This document shows positions 23,021 to 35,124 of a stretch of 64,000 nt of DNA, one piece after another. The stretch comes from Adiantum capillus-veneris (taxonomy: Eukaryota; Streptophyta; Polypodiopsida; Polypodiales; Pteridaceae), in the NCBI GenBank assembly GCA_014529385.2, contig CM043962.1, positions 92,037,180 to 92,101,179 of the forward strand, read 5' to 3'. Position 1 is the first letter of the stretch; every line of letters begins with the position of its first letter. The notes under the pieces were generated by a model, which had not been told where the DNA came from, searched no databases, and worked only from the letters and a program-made list of their open reading frames with translations. The translations under genes and the position numbers were made by a program.

Positions 23021-23109
23021 CTTTTGGGACCATCTCTAATTGCCCACTTCGTTACTATTTCTAGCTTTTATTCCCAGGTTTTGTTACACCCTCCTTGGTG
23101 CTAATTTTA

Positions 23110-23700
23110 GCTCTTAGTACCAATTTATGAGTCTTTACCACTTTTTTTACCTTGTCCCTTCCTCTTCTTTAAACCTCTCTTAACCTAGGTGTTACTCTTC
23201 CACTTCCACACTTGGTACCAAAAAAAAAACCCAGTGTTTATTTCCTATTAGATCCCCGTGGTAATAAAGTCCTCTTAACCTTCCCATTGTACCCCTCTTG
23301 AGTTGTTTTACTTCAAAACTCTTAAATTCCCTAGGTGCTCGGGGGGTTCACCATTCAGTACTCCCCTATATAACATGCGTTCACGGGTATTTAAAAAATC
23401 CCTCTTTTAATATGTTTGAATGAATAAAATAACCCCTTATTTTAGGAATTTTTTTCAAAATTGAATATAAAAAGGAATTATTTTAATGTCTCTCTGTTAA
23501 ATTGTCTAAAATCTTTGAATTTTAAAACCCCTCCTTTCGAACTCACGTTATACATTAACATGATTACATAGTGCACCCCCCGAGCCTAGGTGTACCAAAA
23601 AATCCTCTTAATCTTCCCATTGTACCCCTCTTGAATGTATTGCCTACTAAGCTCCTATTTATAACCCTCCATCTTTCTGCAAAGATGAATACTACTGATG
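23110..23700. other. Pyrimidine-rich non-coding tail
   Basis: The CT-rich composition of the PLE continues. The words AATCCTCTTAA and CTTCCCATTGTACCCCTCTT occur twice (about 23270 and 23610), so a direct repeat of about 340 bp spacing is present. No gene is seen. Confidence 0.45.
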
Positions 23701-24066
23701 AACTTAATATAGAAAAATGTGTTTAGTGTTGCATCTTTCTTCTCCCCCCCCCTCCGTTCTTCCTTTACTCTTTGCTTCCTTCTCTAGGTAAGTATTGCTC
23801 GCTTTATTTCTTGCAAAGTGCATGTTTTTGACACCACTGATAACTCCAAAGTGGTTGAGAAAACTCGAACAACTCTCATTCACCTTCTTCTCTTGGTGTA
23901 TCATACCAAAGTAAGCGACCCCTAAATTAAATGGTTTTGGGGTAGTTTAGATAGTGGTGATGTCAAGGGTATGCCATACACAAATATTTGAAGGTAGCAT
24001 ATGATGACATCAATAGTTTCTAGAGACAAAGAATAGCAAGCAAAATATGAGTACACTTCTAGTTTT

Positions 24067-24807
24067 TGTTAGGAAATATGACATAGCTAAGTAGATAATT
24101 GAGTAGATTAATGGAGAGAGATAATTTTTACACACACGAGAGATTATAGAGTAGAGAGAGAGAGAGTACATACGATATACGTGGTTCACCCAATGTGCGC
24201 TACATCCATGGAAAATCAGTCACTTAATGGCTTTATTACTTCAAACAAGAAGTAAGTTACAAAGGGATTATACCCTTAATTGAGCTCATGCCTTGCTTCA
24301 CTCTCACCACCTCACACCCACCTTGTTGCATCAACTTCACACTGTGAAATTTGTGTAGAAATGGCCTCCTTTTATAGGCCAAAAGGGTTGCCCTCTTTCA
24401 TGAGAGGATCCCATGTGTAGCCACCCTTGTGTAGATAAGTTCAAATCGGACCCTCCAGTCCACCCATGTGTGGCCACCCTTGAGAAGACTAATCCGCTTT
24501 TGAATTTGACCACTAGCCATTGAATTCGACCACCGGCCATTGACTTCCGACCACCGGCCACCGGCCATTGACTACCGACCACCAGCCAATCGACCGATCG
24601 TTTTTCGACCACTTTTCGGTCGCCGTCCGGCCATAATATTCCGACGAAAAGGAGTATTTTGGTTGGGCTCGAGATTGGCCATGAAAATTTTGGTTTCCAG
24701 CAAGTGATTTTTCTTCACGCACGATGGATTCTCCTCATAATGGGGCCTTACAAATATGCGTTTTTACTAGAAAATTACAAGGATTAAATCAGGCTCCATA
24801 CTTAACA
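24067..24807 (-). repeat. Copia 1, 3' LTR
   Basis: 741 bp, beginning TGTTAGGAAATATG and ending CATACTTAACA on the plus strand. It has several copies of a CCACCGGCCATTGA word at 24530-24600. It differs from the other LTR by many substitutions and small indels, so the insertion is old. Confidence 0.92.
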
Positions 24808-24822
24808 ATCTCCCACTTGGAG
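24808..24822 (-). promoter_or_regulatory. Copia 1 polypurine tract
   Basis: The minus strand reads CCAAGTGGGAGATT just before the 3' LTR, the expected place and composition for plus-strand priming. Confidence 0.75.
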
Positions 24823-25020
24823 ACTGATCTCCAAACCAAACATGTGACTGCTCTCCTTCCTGGCTTCTTATCTTTGAATGTCGATTGAAGATGAGCAAAA
24901 GCTCAACTTCTCCTTGTTGACCACCTTTGTAAACATGTCTGTAAGATTTTCACTTGTATGCACCTTTCCTACCTTTAGTTGTCCCTCTTCCAAAAGAGTG
25001 CGTATGAAGTGATATCTCAT

Positions 25021-26269
25021 CTAAATGTGCTTTTTCCTTGAATGAAAGTTTGAGTTCTTCGCAAGATGGATAGCGCTTCGGCTATCATTGTACAAGACAC
25101 AATTGTTTTGTTTGAATCCAAGCTCTTCTAAGAATCTGTGAAGCCACAGAATTTCTTTGCTTGCCTCCGTCATTGCTACATACTCTGCTTCCATGGTAGA
25201 AAGTGAGACCACTTTTGCAGCTTTGAAGCCTAGCTTATTGTTGTGCCTCCAACCGTGAAGACATAGCCAGTAGTGCTCCTTCGAGTATCTTTGTCACCCG
25301 CCATATCTGCATCAGCATACCCTTCTAGAAAAATATCAGTTCCTCCAAAATACAAAGCATTTGTTGTTGTCCCTTTTAGATACCTAAGTATCCACTTCAC
25401 AGCTTGCCAATGCTCTTTACCTGGGTTGTCCATGAACCTACTTACAACTCCTACTGCATGTGCAATGTTTGGCCTTGTCCAGACCATAGCATACATAAAA
25501 GAACCTACCGCTACAGCATATGAAACTTTAGACATATAGGCTATCTCCTCTTGTGTCTTTGGACACATATCCTTGGTTAGTTTAAAGTGACCAGCCAAAG
25601 GTGTAGAAACCGTTTTTGCATTTTTCATTGCAAACCTTTCTAGTACCTTCTTGACGTAATCCTCTTGAGATAGCTTTATTGTCTTCTTCGTCCTTTCCCT
25701 TGATATCTTCATACAAGTATCCTTTTTGCAGCACCTAAATCTTTCATTGAAAAAGATTTAGACAATTGTTCTTTTAGCTCTTTGATGTCCTGCATGTTAG
25801 CACTTGCAATCAGTATGTCAACAACATACAACATTAGGATGATGAACTTCCCATCTTTCAAATTCTTCGTTTATACGCAATGATCTGAGTTACATCTTCT
25901 GAATCCATGATCTAACATCAATCGATCAAACTTCAAGTACCATTGTCTTGATGTTTGCTTTAAACCATACAAGGTCTTCTTTAATCTGCAAACCATTTTC
26001 TCCTTATCTTTTACTTCATACCTCTTTGGTTGAAGCATGTAAATTTTCTCTTCTAAGTCACCGTGAGGGAATACCGTATTTACATCCATTTGCTCAAGAT
26101 TTGGATCATGAGCACCAAAAAGGCTTAAGACAAGCATAATTGAGTTCATTTTTACAACAGGAGAAAATATTTCATTGAAGTCGATACCTTTCTTTTGAGG
26201 AAACCCTTTTACCACAAGCTTAGATTTGTACCTTTTCTTCCCACCTTCTTCTTCCTTCAGCTTGTACAC
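25021..26269 (-). pseudogene. Copia 1 reverse transcriptase and RNase H
   Basis: Frames at 26269-25871, 25712-25230 and 25212-25021 give, in order, the RT core (GFPQKKGIDFNEIFSPVVK, then LYGLKQ), the RT/RNase H link (YAMVWTRPNIAHAVG, GYADADMAGD) and the RNase H end (STMEAEYVAMTEASKE). The catalytic block at 25817-25828 reads Tyr-Val-Val-Asp instead of Tyr-Val-Asp-Asp, so a catalytic Asp is lost. Frameshifts separate the blocks. Confidence 0.9.
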
Positions 26270-26673
26270 ACATTTGTTTTGAAAAGTGTCCGCTTACCTT
26301 TAAGCAGCTTAACCAACTCTCATGTTTGGTTGCGATGTAGTGAGTCCATCTCCACTTGCATGCTCTTCATCCATTCTTCTTTGGATTCGTGATGCATAGC
26401 TTCTTCGTATGATTCTGGCTCTCCAGAATCTGAGATCAAGAGATGCTTGAAGGAAGGAACGAACCTTTATGGAGGTCTACTTGCTCTTGTAGATCTTCGA
26501 GGAATAGGTTGAGGCTCCTCGTTTGGTTGACGTTGTTGCACATTGTCAACGTTTGCAGTCCTTGAGTCTTCACCGTCCTCAAGCTCCATGTACTTATCAC
26601 CTGTTTCTTTTGTTTTTTTTCTTTCCAAGTAATTTTTGTACATATTTTTTCGTTAAAATTAGATCCCTACTCC

Positions 26674-27656
26674 TTAAGATTTTACCATCTTCAAGATTCC
26701 ATAGCGATATCCAAAGTAACCTTCTCCATAGCCAATTAAGAAACACTTTTTGGATGTTGCATCTAACTTTGATCTTAAGCTTCTATCTATGTGCATGAAA
26801 GCCTCACACCCAAACACTTTGAGAAATGCATAATTCACCGATTTACCTGTCCATGCCTCTTCTGGAACTCCCCCATCCAATGCCGTTGAGGGTGACCGAT
26901 TGATTAAGTACACAGACCTACTTACAGCTTCCGTCCAAAGCTAAAGCGGTAGGCCTGCATGTAGCCGCATGCTTCGTGCTCGCTCCATGATTGTTCTGTT
27001 CATCCTTTAGAAAATGCCATTTTATTGAGGTGTCCTTAGGGTTGTTCTTTGCCTCCGAATGTCATTGCTAGCCCAAAAGCTTTCAAAAGCTTGGCTACAA
27101 TATTCGCCTCCATTGTCAGATCTGAGGTATTTAACCTTAGTACCTGTTTCATTCTCCACAAAGGCTTTCCACCTTTCAAATATAGAAAACACATCGGATT
27201 TATTCTTCATTACATAAACCCATGTTTTCCTAGTCGCATCGTCTATAAATGTTACATAGTACAATGAGCCACCAAGTGATGGTGTACTTGCAGGACCCCA
27301 AACGTCAAAATGAACCAACTCAAGTTTTTTTTTTTTCTTTCAATTCCAGATTTTTGAAATTTTACTCTCTTTTGTTTACCATAAACACAATCTTCACAAA
27401 ACTCTAAGTCCACTACTTTCAAACCTAGTAGAAGCTTCTTTGTTTGAAGGATTTGCATTCCTTTGGCACTCATATGCCCAAGTCGATAGTGCCACACTGC
27501 ACTGTTGACTTCTGCAGCTATTGCACAAGTTGAAAATTGCGTGCTAACAGTACACAAGTAAAGTGTACCGACTTTTTCTCCCTTGGCAACCACCAAAGAT
27601 CCCTTTGATATCTTCCACCAGTTTGCTTCCGAATGCAGCGTTGTGACCTTCATCAT
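26674..27656 (-). pseudogene. Copia 1 integrase
   Basis: 27656-27252 holds the His/Cys zinc-binding region (WHYRLGHMSAKG and later CEDCVYGKQ). 27318-27022 holds the core start (FDVWGPASTPSLGG, then FIDDATRKTWVY and LRSDNGGEY). 26913-26674 holds the later part (YLINRSPSTAL, VFGCEAFMH). The segments are in different frames, so no full integrase can be made. Confidence 0.88.
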
Positions 27657-27674
27657 CCAATTGTCCTCTAGAGA

Positions 27675-28744
27675 TCAATTTTTTGCGAAGAGAAGAAACA
27701 TGCCTAACATCTTTAGATTCCATTCATTTCCGTTAGCAGTTTTGACACAAATTGTACCTTTGCCGACAATTTCACAAGTTTCATCATCTCCCAAGTATAC
27801 ATACCCATAATTACCTTTGGTGTAATTTTGGAAATGTTGCTTGTGTGGTGTCGCATGGAATGAAGCTCCGGAATCTACTATCCAAGAATTAAACACATTG
27901 TCTAATGAGAGAATTAAAGCATCTTGCTCTACTTTACCTGCCACATTGGCCTCTGATGTTGGCTTGTTGTCTTGAGATTCCGACTCCTTCTTCTTTTGGG
28001 GCCAACAATCCTTCTTGACATGGCCCTTCTTGCCGGCAGTTCCAACATTCAAGAACTGACTTTGTGCACTTGCTCTGTTTTGAGCGATCATGACCCTTTT
28101 GGTTTTTGAACCTCTCCTTAGGCCTTACTCTTGTTTCCACTGACAGTGCAGCACTTGATGATTCTCTTGTGCTTCTCCTTTGCATTTCTTCGCTTAGGAG
28201 AACACCCACAACATCATCAAACTTAAGAGTATTTGTACCATAGATAGAATTACTTACAGCCATCACAAGGCTGTCGCAACTATCCAATAGAAATGATAGT
28301 ATAAGGAGAGCTCACACTTCGTCATCGAAATTGATTTTCACCGATCAAAGCTGACTTATGTTTGTGTTAAAGTCATTTAGGTGTTCTGCAACTGAACCAT
28401 TCTCTGTTATCTTTAGATTGAATAAGCGCTTCATGAGAAATACCTTATTGGATGCCGATGGTTTCTCGTAGAAGTCATCAAGTGACTTCATCAAAGTCCT
28501 CTGTGGTCTTCATCTCCGAAACATTGAAAGCCACCGTTCACGTCAAGCTTAACAGGATTTTTCCTAGTGTCTTTCAGTCAAGGACAATCCATACTTCATA
28601 TGCCATCGTTGCAGGCTTCTTTGCAAGACCGCTTAGTGGCAAATAAAGGTCCTTCTGGTAGAGATAGTCTTCAGTCTGCATCTTCTAATGTTGGTAGTTT
28701 TTACCATTGAACTTCTCGATCTTGAGCTTCCCTTCCTTCGTCAT
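27675..28744 (-). pseudogene. Copia 1 gag and protease
   Basis: The gag start is the ATG at 28744 (minus), followed by a region with KIEKFNGKNYQ and EDYLYQKDLYLPL, then several stops. The zinc knuckle is split by a frameshift near 28035: CWNCRQEG lies in one frame and KKGHVKKDC in the next. The protease motif WIVDSGASFHA is intact near 27890-27860. Confidence 0.85.
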
Positions 28745-28803
28745 TACTCCCACTCAATTCAAGGAATCCTTTCCTTGAGATAATTTAGCTACGAGCAAAC
28801 CTT

Positions 28804-28815
28804 GCTCTGATACCA
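28804..28815 (-). other. Copia 1 primer binding site (initiator tRNA-Met)
   Basis: The minus strand reads TGGTATCAGAGC two bases after the 5' LTR, a perfect match to the usual plant initiator tRNA-Met site. Confidence 0.93.
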
Positions 28816-28817
28816 AT

Positions 28818-29570
28818 TGTTAGGAAATATGACGTAGATAATTGAGTAGATTACTTAATGGAAAGAGATAATTTTTACACACAAGAGATTATACAGTAGA
28901 GAGAGAGAGAGAGAGAGAGAGAGTACACACAATATACATGGCTCACCCAATGTGGGCTACATCCATGGAAAAGCAGCCACTTAATGGCTTTAGTACTTCA
29001 AACAAGAAGTAGGTTACAACAGGATTATACCCTTAATTGAGCTCCCGCCTTGCTTCACTCTCACCACCTCACACCCACCTTGTTGCATCAACTTCACATT
29101 GTGAAATGTGTGTAGAAATGACCTCCTTTTATAGGCCAAAAGAGTTGCCCTCTCTCATGAGAGGCAGCCATGTGTAACCGCCCTTGTGTAGATAAGTCCA
29201 AATCGGACCTTCCAATCCGCCCATGTGTGGCCGCCCTTGAGAAGACAAATCCGCTTTTGAATTCAACCACCAGCCACCATTGAATTCGGCCACCGATCAT
29301 TGACTTTTGACCACCGGCCACCAACCATTGACTACCGGTCGACTGATCGGTCGTTTTTCGACTACTTTCCAGCCGCTGGCCGACCATAATATTCCGACGA
29401 AAAAGAATATTCCAGTGGCCATGAAAATTTTGGTTTTCGGGGAGTGTTTTTGGTTTCCAGCGAGTGATTTTTCTTCATGCACGATGGCTTCTCCTCATAA
29501 TGGGGACCTTACAAATGTGCGCTTTTACCACAAAAATTTACAAGGGTTAAATCAGGCTCCATACTTAATA
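28818..29570 (-). repeat. Copia 1, 5' LTR
   Basis: 753 bp, TGTTAGGAAATATGACGTAG to CATACTTAATA. The terminal CA has become TA. It contains a GA run at about 28899-28923 that is longer than in the other LTR. Confidence 0.92.
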
Positions 29571-29689
29571 GTTTTTGGCTTTCTAAAAGCAGCCTTGGAG
29601 GAGAAGAGAGTTAGATGGACATTTGAAATTTTATTATTTCCAATACTGATTGGACATGCCTTTTCATGCGAACAATTGAATTCTTCTTT

Positions 29690-30240
29690 TGTTTAATTTT
29701 TCAATGTGTCTTTTTATTTCTCAGTCTTAGATGCCTTTGTTTCTTTCTGCACAAGCCCGTTAGAGTAGTCGTGGTGGCCCAAGGGCTATAATCGATTCTT
29801 TTCTTTCTTGTATGATCTCGCAGTTACAAGAACATTCTCAAACACCTGACAATTTCGAACCTTCCATAATTGCTTGAAGAAGCAAAATCTAAGTATTTGA
29901 GTGTAGAAAGAAGAGCTTGGCTTTTCCCCTTCCTCCCTCCTAGGAAAATATCGTTCTTGAAGAAGAACTCTATTCCCCAGGTCCTTTGAACCCATTTGCA
30001 TATTTTCCATGCAAGGCCGCTAATAGCTGAGCACCCTTTGAACAGGTGAGGGGGGTCTTCGCACGCCATTCTGCAGCCCGGACATCTATCAGAACCTATC
30101 CCTCTTGCATCAATCTTTACTCTTGTAGATAGAGCCCCCCATAAAACCTGATATTCATCGTCGCAAACGGCCATTGAGGTGTCCATATGTTGTTCGCTAT
30201 CGCCTTCCATCTTATCTCCGGCCAATGTTTTTCCCAATGC
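29690..30240 (-). pseudogene. LINE ORF2 C-terminal zinc-binding region, relic
   Basis: A 137-residue minus-strand frame (30237-29824) contains SDRCPGCRMACEDPPHLFKGC, the C-x2-C ... H-x4-C layout of the zf-RVT domain found at the end of plant LINE reverse transcriptases. Trp-rich and Arg-rich sequence follows. The 3' end at about 29700 is A-rich on the minus strand. It is a different lineage from the LINEs at 38-46 kb. Confidence 0.6.
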
Positions 30241-31030
30241 TTGTTAATCTCATTTTTTTATTTCTAAATGCCAATATGAACCTTCACCTTGTTTTAGTAA
30301 AACTAGTGGATGATGCATATGTTATTATTAGTGTTGTTGTATCCATGTGATTTTTTTCCTAAAGGGATCACAATGTGATGTTTGTTTTGAATTATAACAC
30401 CTATGTAGGTTTTCATATTGGCTTTCCAACTCATGTGACTACATTGTCAACAGATTCAAGTGTCTTTTGAGCAATTTTTGTTCGAGCATATCCTAGGAAT
30501 GACATTAAAAAATTTGTAAGCCTAATCTTGCCCTTTTAGATGCTAGATATAACATTGATGGAATTAACATGAGGCGAATGGCTAAGGAAACCTTTTGTTG
30601 TGTTAATGAATTCAATATTTTTTGTAATCTAACTACTTGTTTAGAATGAAGATGTTGTCTGCTTTTAAAACAATGATAACTTTTAGCAATCAAAATCTCT
30701 ATGAGACTCCATATCAAGGGGGTGGATAGATAGATTGTATATTGTCCTTGAAGGTCAAATGTGACCTAGCTAAAAATCCTCTTGGAACTACTTTGAATGT
30801 CGTGTTTTTTTGTACACCTAATTCTGATCCAAAAAAGCAAAAAAAAAAAATCAAGACATTTTTATAGGAACTAATTTTGATCAAAGTTCCTTGATCTAAA
30901 GAATAAGTATTCAGCATAATTTTTGACATTTCAAAACTTATATTTGCAAAGTTCGTGAAAGAGGCTAGTATGCTTTGCCAAAAGCAAGCGAGACTTCCGC
31001 TACCTCCAATAGTGGTGCCACAAGTAGGGG
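30241..31030. other. Intergenic, nothing recognised
   Basis: The sequence is AT-rich with no supported gene. Short chance ORFs only. Confidence 0.45.
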
Positions 31031-31044
31031 TAGAAAGAAAGAAT

Positions 31045-32010
31045 CTTATTAGGCTATACCTGGCAATAAGTGCATTCCAAGAGACAAAATTTCAAAGTAC
31101 AACAAGATCAATCGCGAAACTCGCCATTGTTTTTCAGGACAATGGCACCTCCCTCATGTTAACAAAGAAAGGGAGAAATGTTTACAAAATAATTGCATTC
31201 CAAGAGACATATTGTCATGTTGCCCTTCTAATGAAGAAATATTTAGCAAAACTAGAAGTCAATTTTTGTAACTTGGCAACATATTCAATGAAGAATATAA
31301 GAATGCAGCATCTATGGCGAACAAGGTTAAATTTTTTTTTGTTGGAAATGCTCACACTGTGGTGATCTGTATTGATATTGATCAAAAAATTACATTACAA
31401 ACTCATGGGCGGCTCAGGCCATGAAACCCATATAGATCAGAGAAACAAAATCCTCCAACAAAGCATCAAAAAAGAAGCAGTTACAACAAGGTAAGCAGAG
31501 AATCTACCATCCCATCAAGGGGGGAGTCAAGTATTCCATCACCTATCAAAGGGACTTCGTCGATTGTAGACCCCATCAGGAGATCATCCGATTGAAGCAC
31601 TCCATCACCTATCAAAGGGACTCCATCGATTGTCGAGCGTCGCGCATCCAGAGAAGGGAGTCCGATCCAAGGGCCAGGCTTTTACGGAGAGCCATGCACC
31701 ATCATGCAAACCTCAAGACGCCGCAGTAAAGACAAGGCACAGTGTTGCAGCAGCGCCCATCCAAACATCACACCACAATAGGAATCTTCGCATGTATTCC
31801 CAAAACTCTAGTGAAGAATGTTTCCCTTTACAAAGGCATTGTTGGGTTTCAGGTGGAGAGCGAGGGTTTCAAGTGAGGCGGGCCTGCGTCTGGCTGTGGT
31901 TTTGCCCAGCCTGTAAGGGGCGCAGAGCAGGGAGGCTCGAAAGCACCGCCTGCGGCAGGTGGCAAGGCCAAGCAGATCGTGGCATCTAGAGGTGGTGGTG
32001 AGCTGCGAGC
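31045..32010 (-). mobile_element. Repeat R1 fragment plus retroposon R2 (copy 2)
   Basis: 31045-31325 is R1-like, with GCATTCCAAGAGACA twice. 31329-32010 repeats the R2 unit of 20178-20990, with the T-run (minus-strand A-tail) at 31330-31340 and the same CCATCACCTATC words. Both copies share the R1-R2 junction, so the pair moved or was duplicated together. Confidence 0.6.
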
Positions 32011-32389
32011 GCGAGTGGCGAGGGTACAGCAGCTATTGCCCCGCCATGCCCTCCCACACTCCCCATAATAGAGAGGCCGTCCTTCCCTCCTCTTCCCCAA
32101 GGCAGTTGGTGATTTATGGCCCTTCATGTTGGCACCGGAGGACAACTCTTGATGGGGTGGGTTAGAAGAGATCCTTATTTTACTTACTACTTTCCCATTA
32201 TGTGTGCACCACAGTAAATAACGGGAAAATCAATATGCCTGCGGAGATTCTCTCTCTCTTTCAATTGGAATTTTCAACGCTACATGTGTCCCTGCTTTCT
32301 AAATGAAATTCACACTATTTTATTTCCCATTCCTATGGATTGGTGATTTTGAAACAAGCTCTTCGTGAGTGTCATCTCGCAAGCTCGAG

Positions 32390-32920
32390 TTATGCCCTCC
32401 TATCGCTTTCAGTGAAAATAGTCCAAAGCTTCCTTCGCGAGACATTTGTGAACATATCTACATATAAATGCATTTCACTAACCTCCATTAGGGAGAGCCC
32501 CCACTTTTGACTATGTAAATAGGGTAAAGAAGACTCTTGAAGGACACCCAAAATTGTATGGGCTAATTTAAGGAAATTCAAATCTTCTCAATTCAATTGA
32601 ATCAAGATTATATCAAAAGATAGCTTTTATGAAACTCTTTTAAGTACAAAATGTGTAGTATGCAAACAATGAAAAAGATATGATGGTTTTATTCTAATCT
32701 ATTCCTCGTTTTGGGACCCGTCCTTTTATCGGCTCCTCAATCCTATAGCTAAGTGCTTCTTCATCATGTGTGTGTTGAGCATATCCTACAAACAAAATAT
32801 TCCAATAGACATCATTTTGAATAGGGAGCTCCTCAAGCACTATATTTTCTTCCAAGAGTCCCTTCTTAACCACATGATCATGCATTTGCTTGGTCATGTA
32901 AACTTCTCATACTGTTACAT
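32390..32920 (-). pseudogene. PPR-protein relic
   Basis: The minus-strand frame 32897-32694 has MTKQMHDHVVKKGLLEENIV followed by a WNxLxVGYAQHxHDEEAL block, the pattern of plant PPR repeats. A further damaged part lies at 32581-32390. It is too short and broken to act. Confidence 0.5.
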
Positions 32921-32999
32921 GCTTTATAGATGCAAGATAGGTGATTGTATCTAGCGAGAAACTATCACTTTGCCTCCTCTTTAAAGATCCCACATGCTT

Positions 33000-35120
33000 T
33001 CTCAGCTATAGGGTACATCCACCAATAATAAGCACATTACAATATATGGTATCTAGAATTATAAGATCATCAAGAACTTGGCATGCTTTTCCTAAAGGTG
33101 ACCTCGGCCAAGGGTGGTGAGAAACCTTAGGATACCTTCAATTTGAAAGGTGGCCAACCCCTTTATTTGAAAAATTACCCCATTACTAACTTAGGGGTCA
33201 TTCAAATTCTGGTAAGGCGAATGCAAAAAGAAATTGTTGTTTTTATTACTAACTTGGTGTATCACAAGCTCATTATGCTAACAAAGTCAAGCCTTTTTCA
33301 AATCAACAAAAAAGTTTTTTTCAAGGCCCAAAGAAGATTTAGGAAAGACCCTTATTGAGGACAAATCACAGACCTCATTTCTTGTTTTCTTTGTGGATGT
33401 CGTTAGGTGATGTGACTTTGGTCTATGTTGCATGCTTCTTGGTGTGTATCACTTCCAATCTACTTGGAGCTCAGTTGTCATGGAGTCATGTGCTAGTCAC
33501 CTGCCTAGTCTTAAATGTACTAGAGGACGAGTGGAGTATATTTGGAGCCTATTTAAATCCCCATAGTCCTAGGGTCGATCACAAATTCTAAGAGCTAATT
33601 TGGGGGATCTTGGACTCATAAAGACTTATACTTCTCATTTGTACTATATTCTCTAGCCCTATTTAAAGGTGTTATCATATAGAGTTTCGTTTAGTTTAAT
33701 AATCAATTTTTACTTTGTGGTTACTGTCTTTTGGTGCATGTGTTGATCAAGAGCGTATATAATCTCTATTATCTATTATGCATAAGTCATGAATGCCACT
33801 TTGGTCTTTTCACCTGGTATTTCTATAAACGAACTAAACCAAAGAGCTAAATCTTGTTTGTTTCCAAGTGGCCTTTTCTAAAACAAGCCTTAATGAAGGA
33901 GAAGCTAGGCTACATTTGGCATTATTTTTTAAAATCAATATAACATGGGGGAAATAAGTAGGAAGAAGTCTATAAATTCCTATATTTATTATTGTACATC
34001 GTTGTACATTATACCCGTAAGGGGCCATACTGTGGGAACAACTCGCCCAATTGGGAGCTAGGTAACACACATCGAACGTAGCTTGTGAGCACAAAAGAAT
34101 ATATATCTCACTCTCTCTCTTCTTCGTGAAAACATGCTGCCAAAAACAGACTCCATAAATGTCTCCTAGGCCGAAGTCAACCTATGAGACAGAACGGTGT
34201 ACATGGTGTGTCCTCTAGGTATCCAAAACTAGTGTGGCATGATTACTTTGTAGGAACCGGTTCAATTTAGGTCACATTCATAAAATTGATCACCATCGAA
34301 TATGCTCCAATGGAAAGGTAGTAATATACCTATATTTTGTATCGAAAACTAATCCCAAAGCATGTGTATACATATCAATCGTACAAACGTCACAAGAATA
34401 GAAGTTTTTAAGTTAGCAAATGTCAATAGTCATAATCATTTTACAAACATTAGTTCAAAATATCATGATCAATGCATTATGTGCTCACATGTTATACCCC
34501 CAAAGAAAATAAAACCATAAACACATATGGTGGGGAGGTGGCACCATCCTCACCCATTTATTATAAACCACAAGGAACGTGCCTTTCCCTCATATACTTT
34601 TATCCTCCTCTAGCTCTGAAGGGGTACAATATGCTTCTTTTCCAGTGTTGAAGGGTCAGTTTGCTTCTCCTCTAGTTTAAGAGGGTCACCTTTTTTTAAA
34701 GATTTGAAATGCATCAAGGAACTCATTACCTTCAAGTTTTCCAAAATCCATCAGCTCCTGCTCACTTCTTGACATGTGACAGAGGTCTAAACATTCGCAT
34801 CAAAGAGAACATCTTCCTTTGCAAGGTCATGGAAAATGAGAACATCCTCACCAAATGCAAAAAGCAAAAGGCAATTTCCATTCTGGATTGAGATACCTTG
34901 TTTCAAATGCAAAAAGCAAGTTACATTCTGGATTGAAACACTTTGAAACAATGGGTGTCTAAATCCTTTTGCTTTCCATGGTGATAACATAAGGATCAGA
35001 ATTTCTGGTCACGTCCTTCACTGATAGTTCCCTTGCCTTTACCACTCTCACAGACGAGTACTAGACTTTTCCACTAGATTGTAGGTGAATATATGCATGT
35101 ATGTTAGGGCAGGATTTCTA
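33000..35120. other. Intergenic, no supported gene
   Basis: No family motif was found on either strand. A local duplication of GCAAAAAGCAA and CCATTCTGGATTGA lies at about 34855-34945. Confidence 0.4.
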
Positions 35121-35124
35121 TCCT

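Larger units (their letters stand above)
20990..23110 (+). mobile_element. Penelope-like element (PLE) reverse transcriptase, decayed
   Basis: Hallmarks of Penelope-type RT appear in the right order on the plus strand: a VTNLxCHNFFNLPLSxYEKK block (about 21165-21230); IVIQPADKKLGLVIL (about 21516-21560); LLPKIHKP (about 21905-21930); FDVDFVYPSIPIQQG, motif A (about 22103-22150); FKRFIDNAFGIWHG, motif C (about 22300-22345), where the second catalytic Asp is Asn; then WHPTHQKVSFLISELKRYV (about 22540-22600) and a Phe/Arg-rich RLRVR block. Many stops and frameshifts separate them, so it is dead. I see no GIY-YIG endonuclease downstream, so this may be an endonuclease-lacking PLE, or that domain may be lost. 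Strong pyrimidine bias of the coding strand gives many Leu, Pro, Ser and Phe codons. No telomere-repeat run flanks it. Confidence 0.72.
24062..29575 (-). mobile_element. Ty1/copia LTR retrotransposon 1, complete but dead
   Basis: The element spans 24067-29570 and is flanked by the 5-bp duplication GTTTT (24062-24066 and 29571-29575). The related sequence near 7690 shows the uninterrupted site. Coding is on the minus strand in copia order: gag, protease, integrase, RT, RNase H. Many frameshifts and stops break the polyprotein, and the RT active site is changed. It lies in repeat R1, 8 kb upstream on the map of the PIP5K 3' end, and is not part of that gene. Confidence 0.92.

Noticed and set aside
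20990-23110. Telomerase or group II intron reverse transcriptase
   Set aside because: The LPKIHK and PADKK blocks together with the RYIDDIF-like motif C are typical of Penelope-like elements, and telomerase-specific or maturase-specific blocks were not seen.
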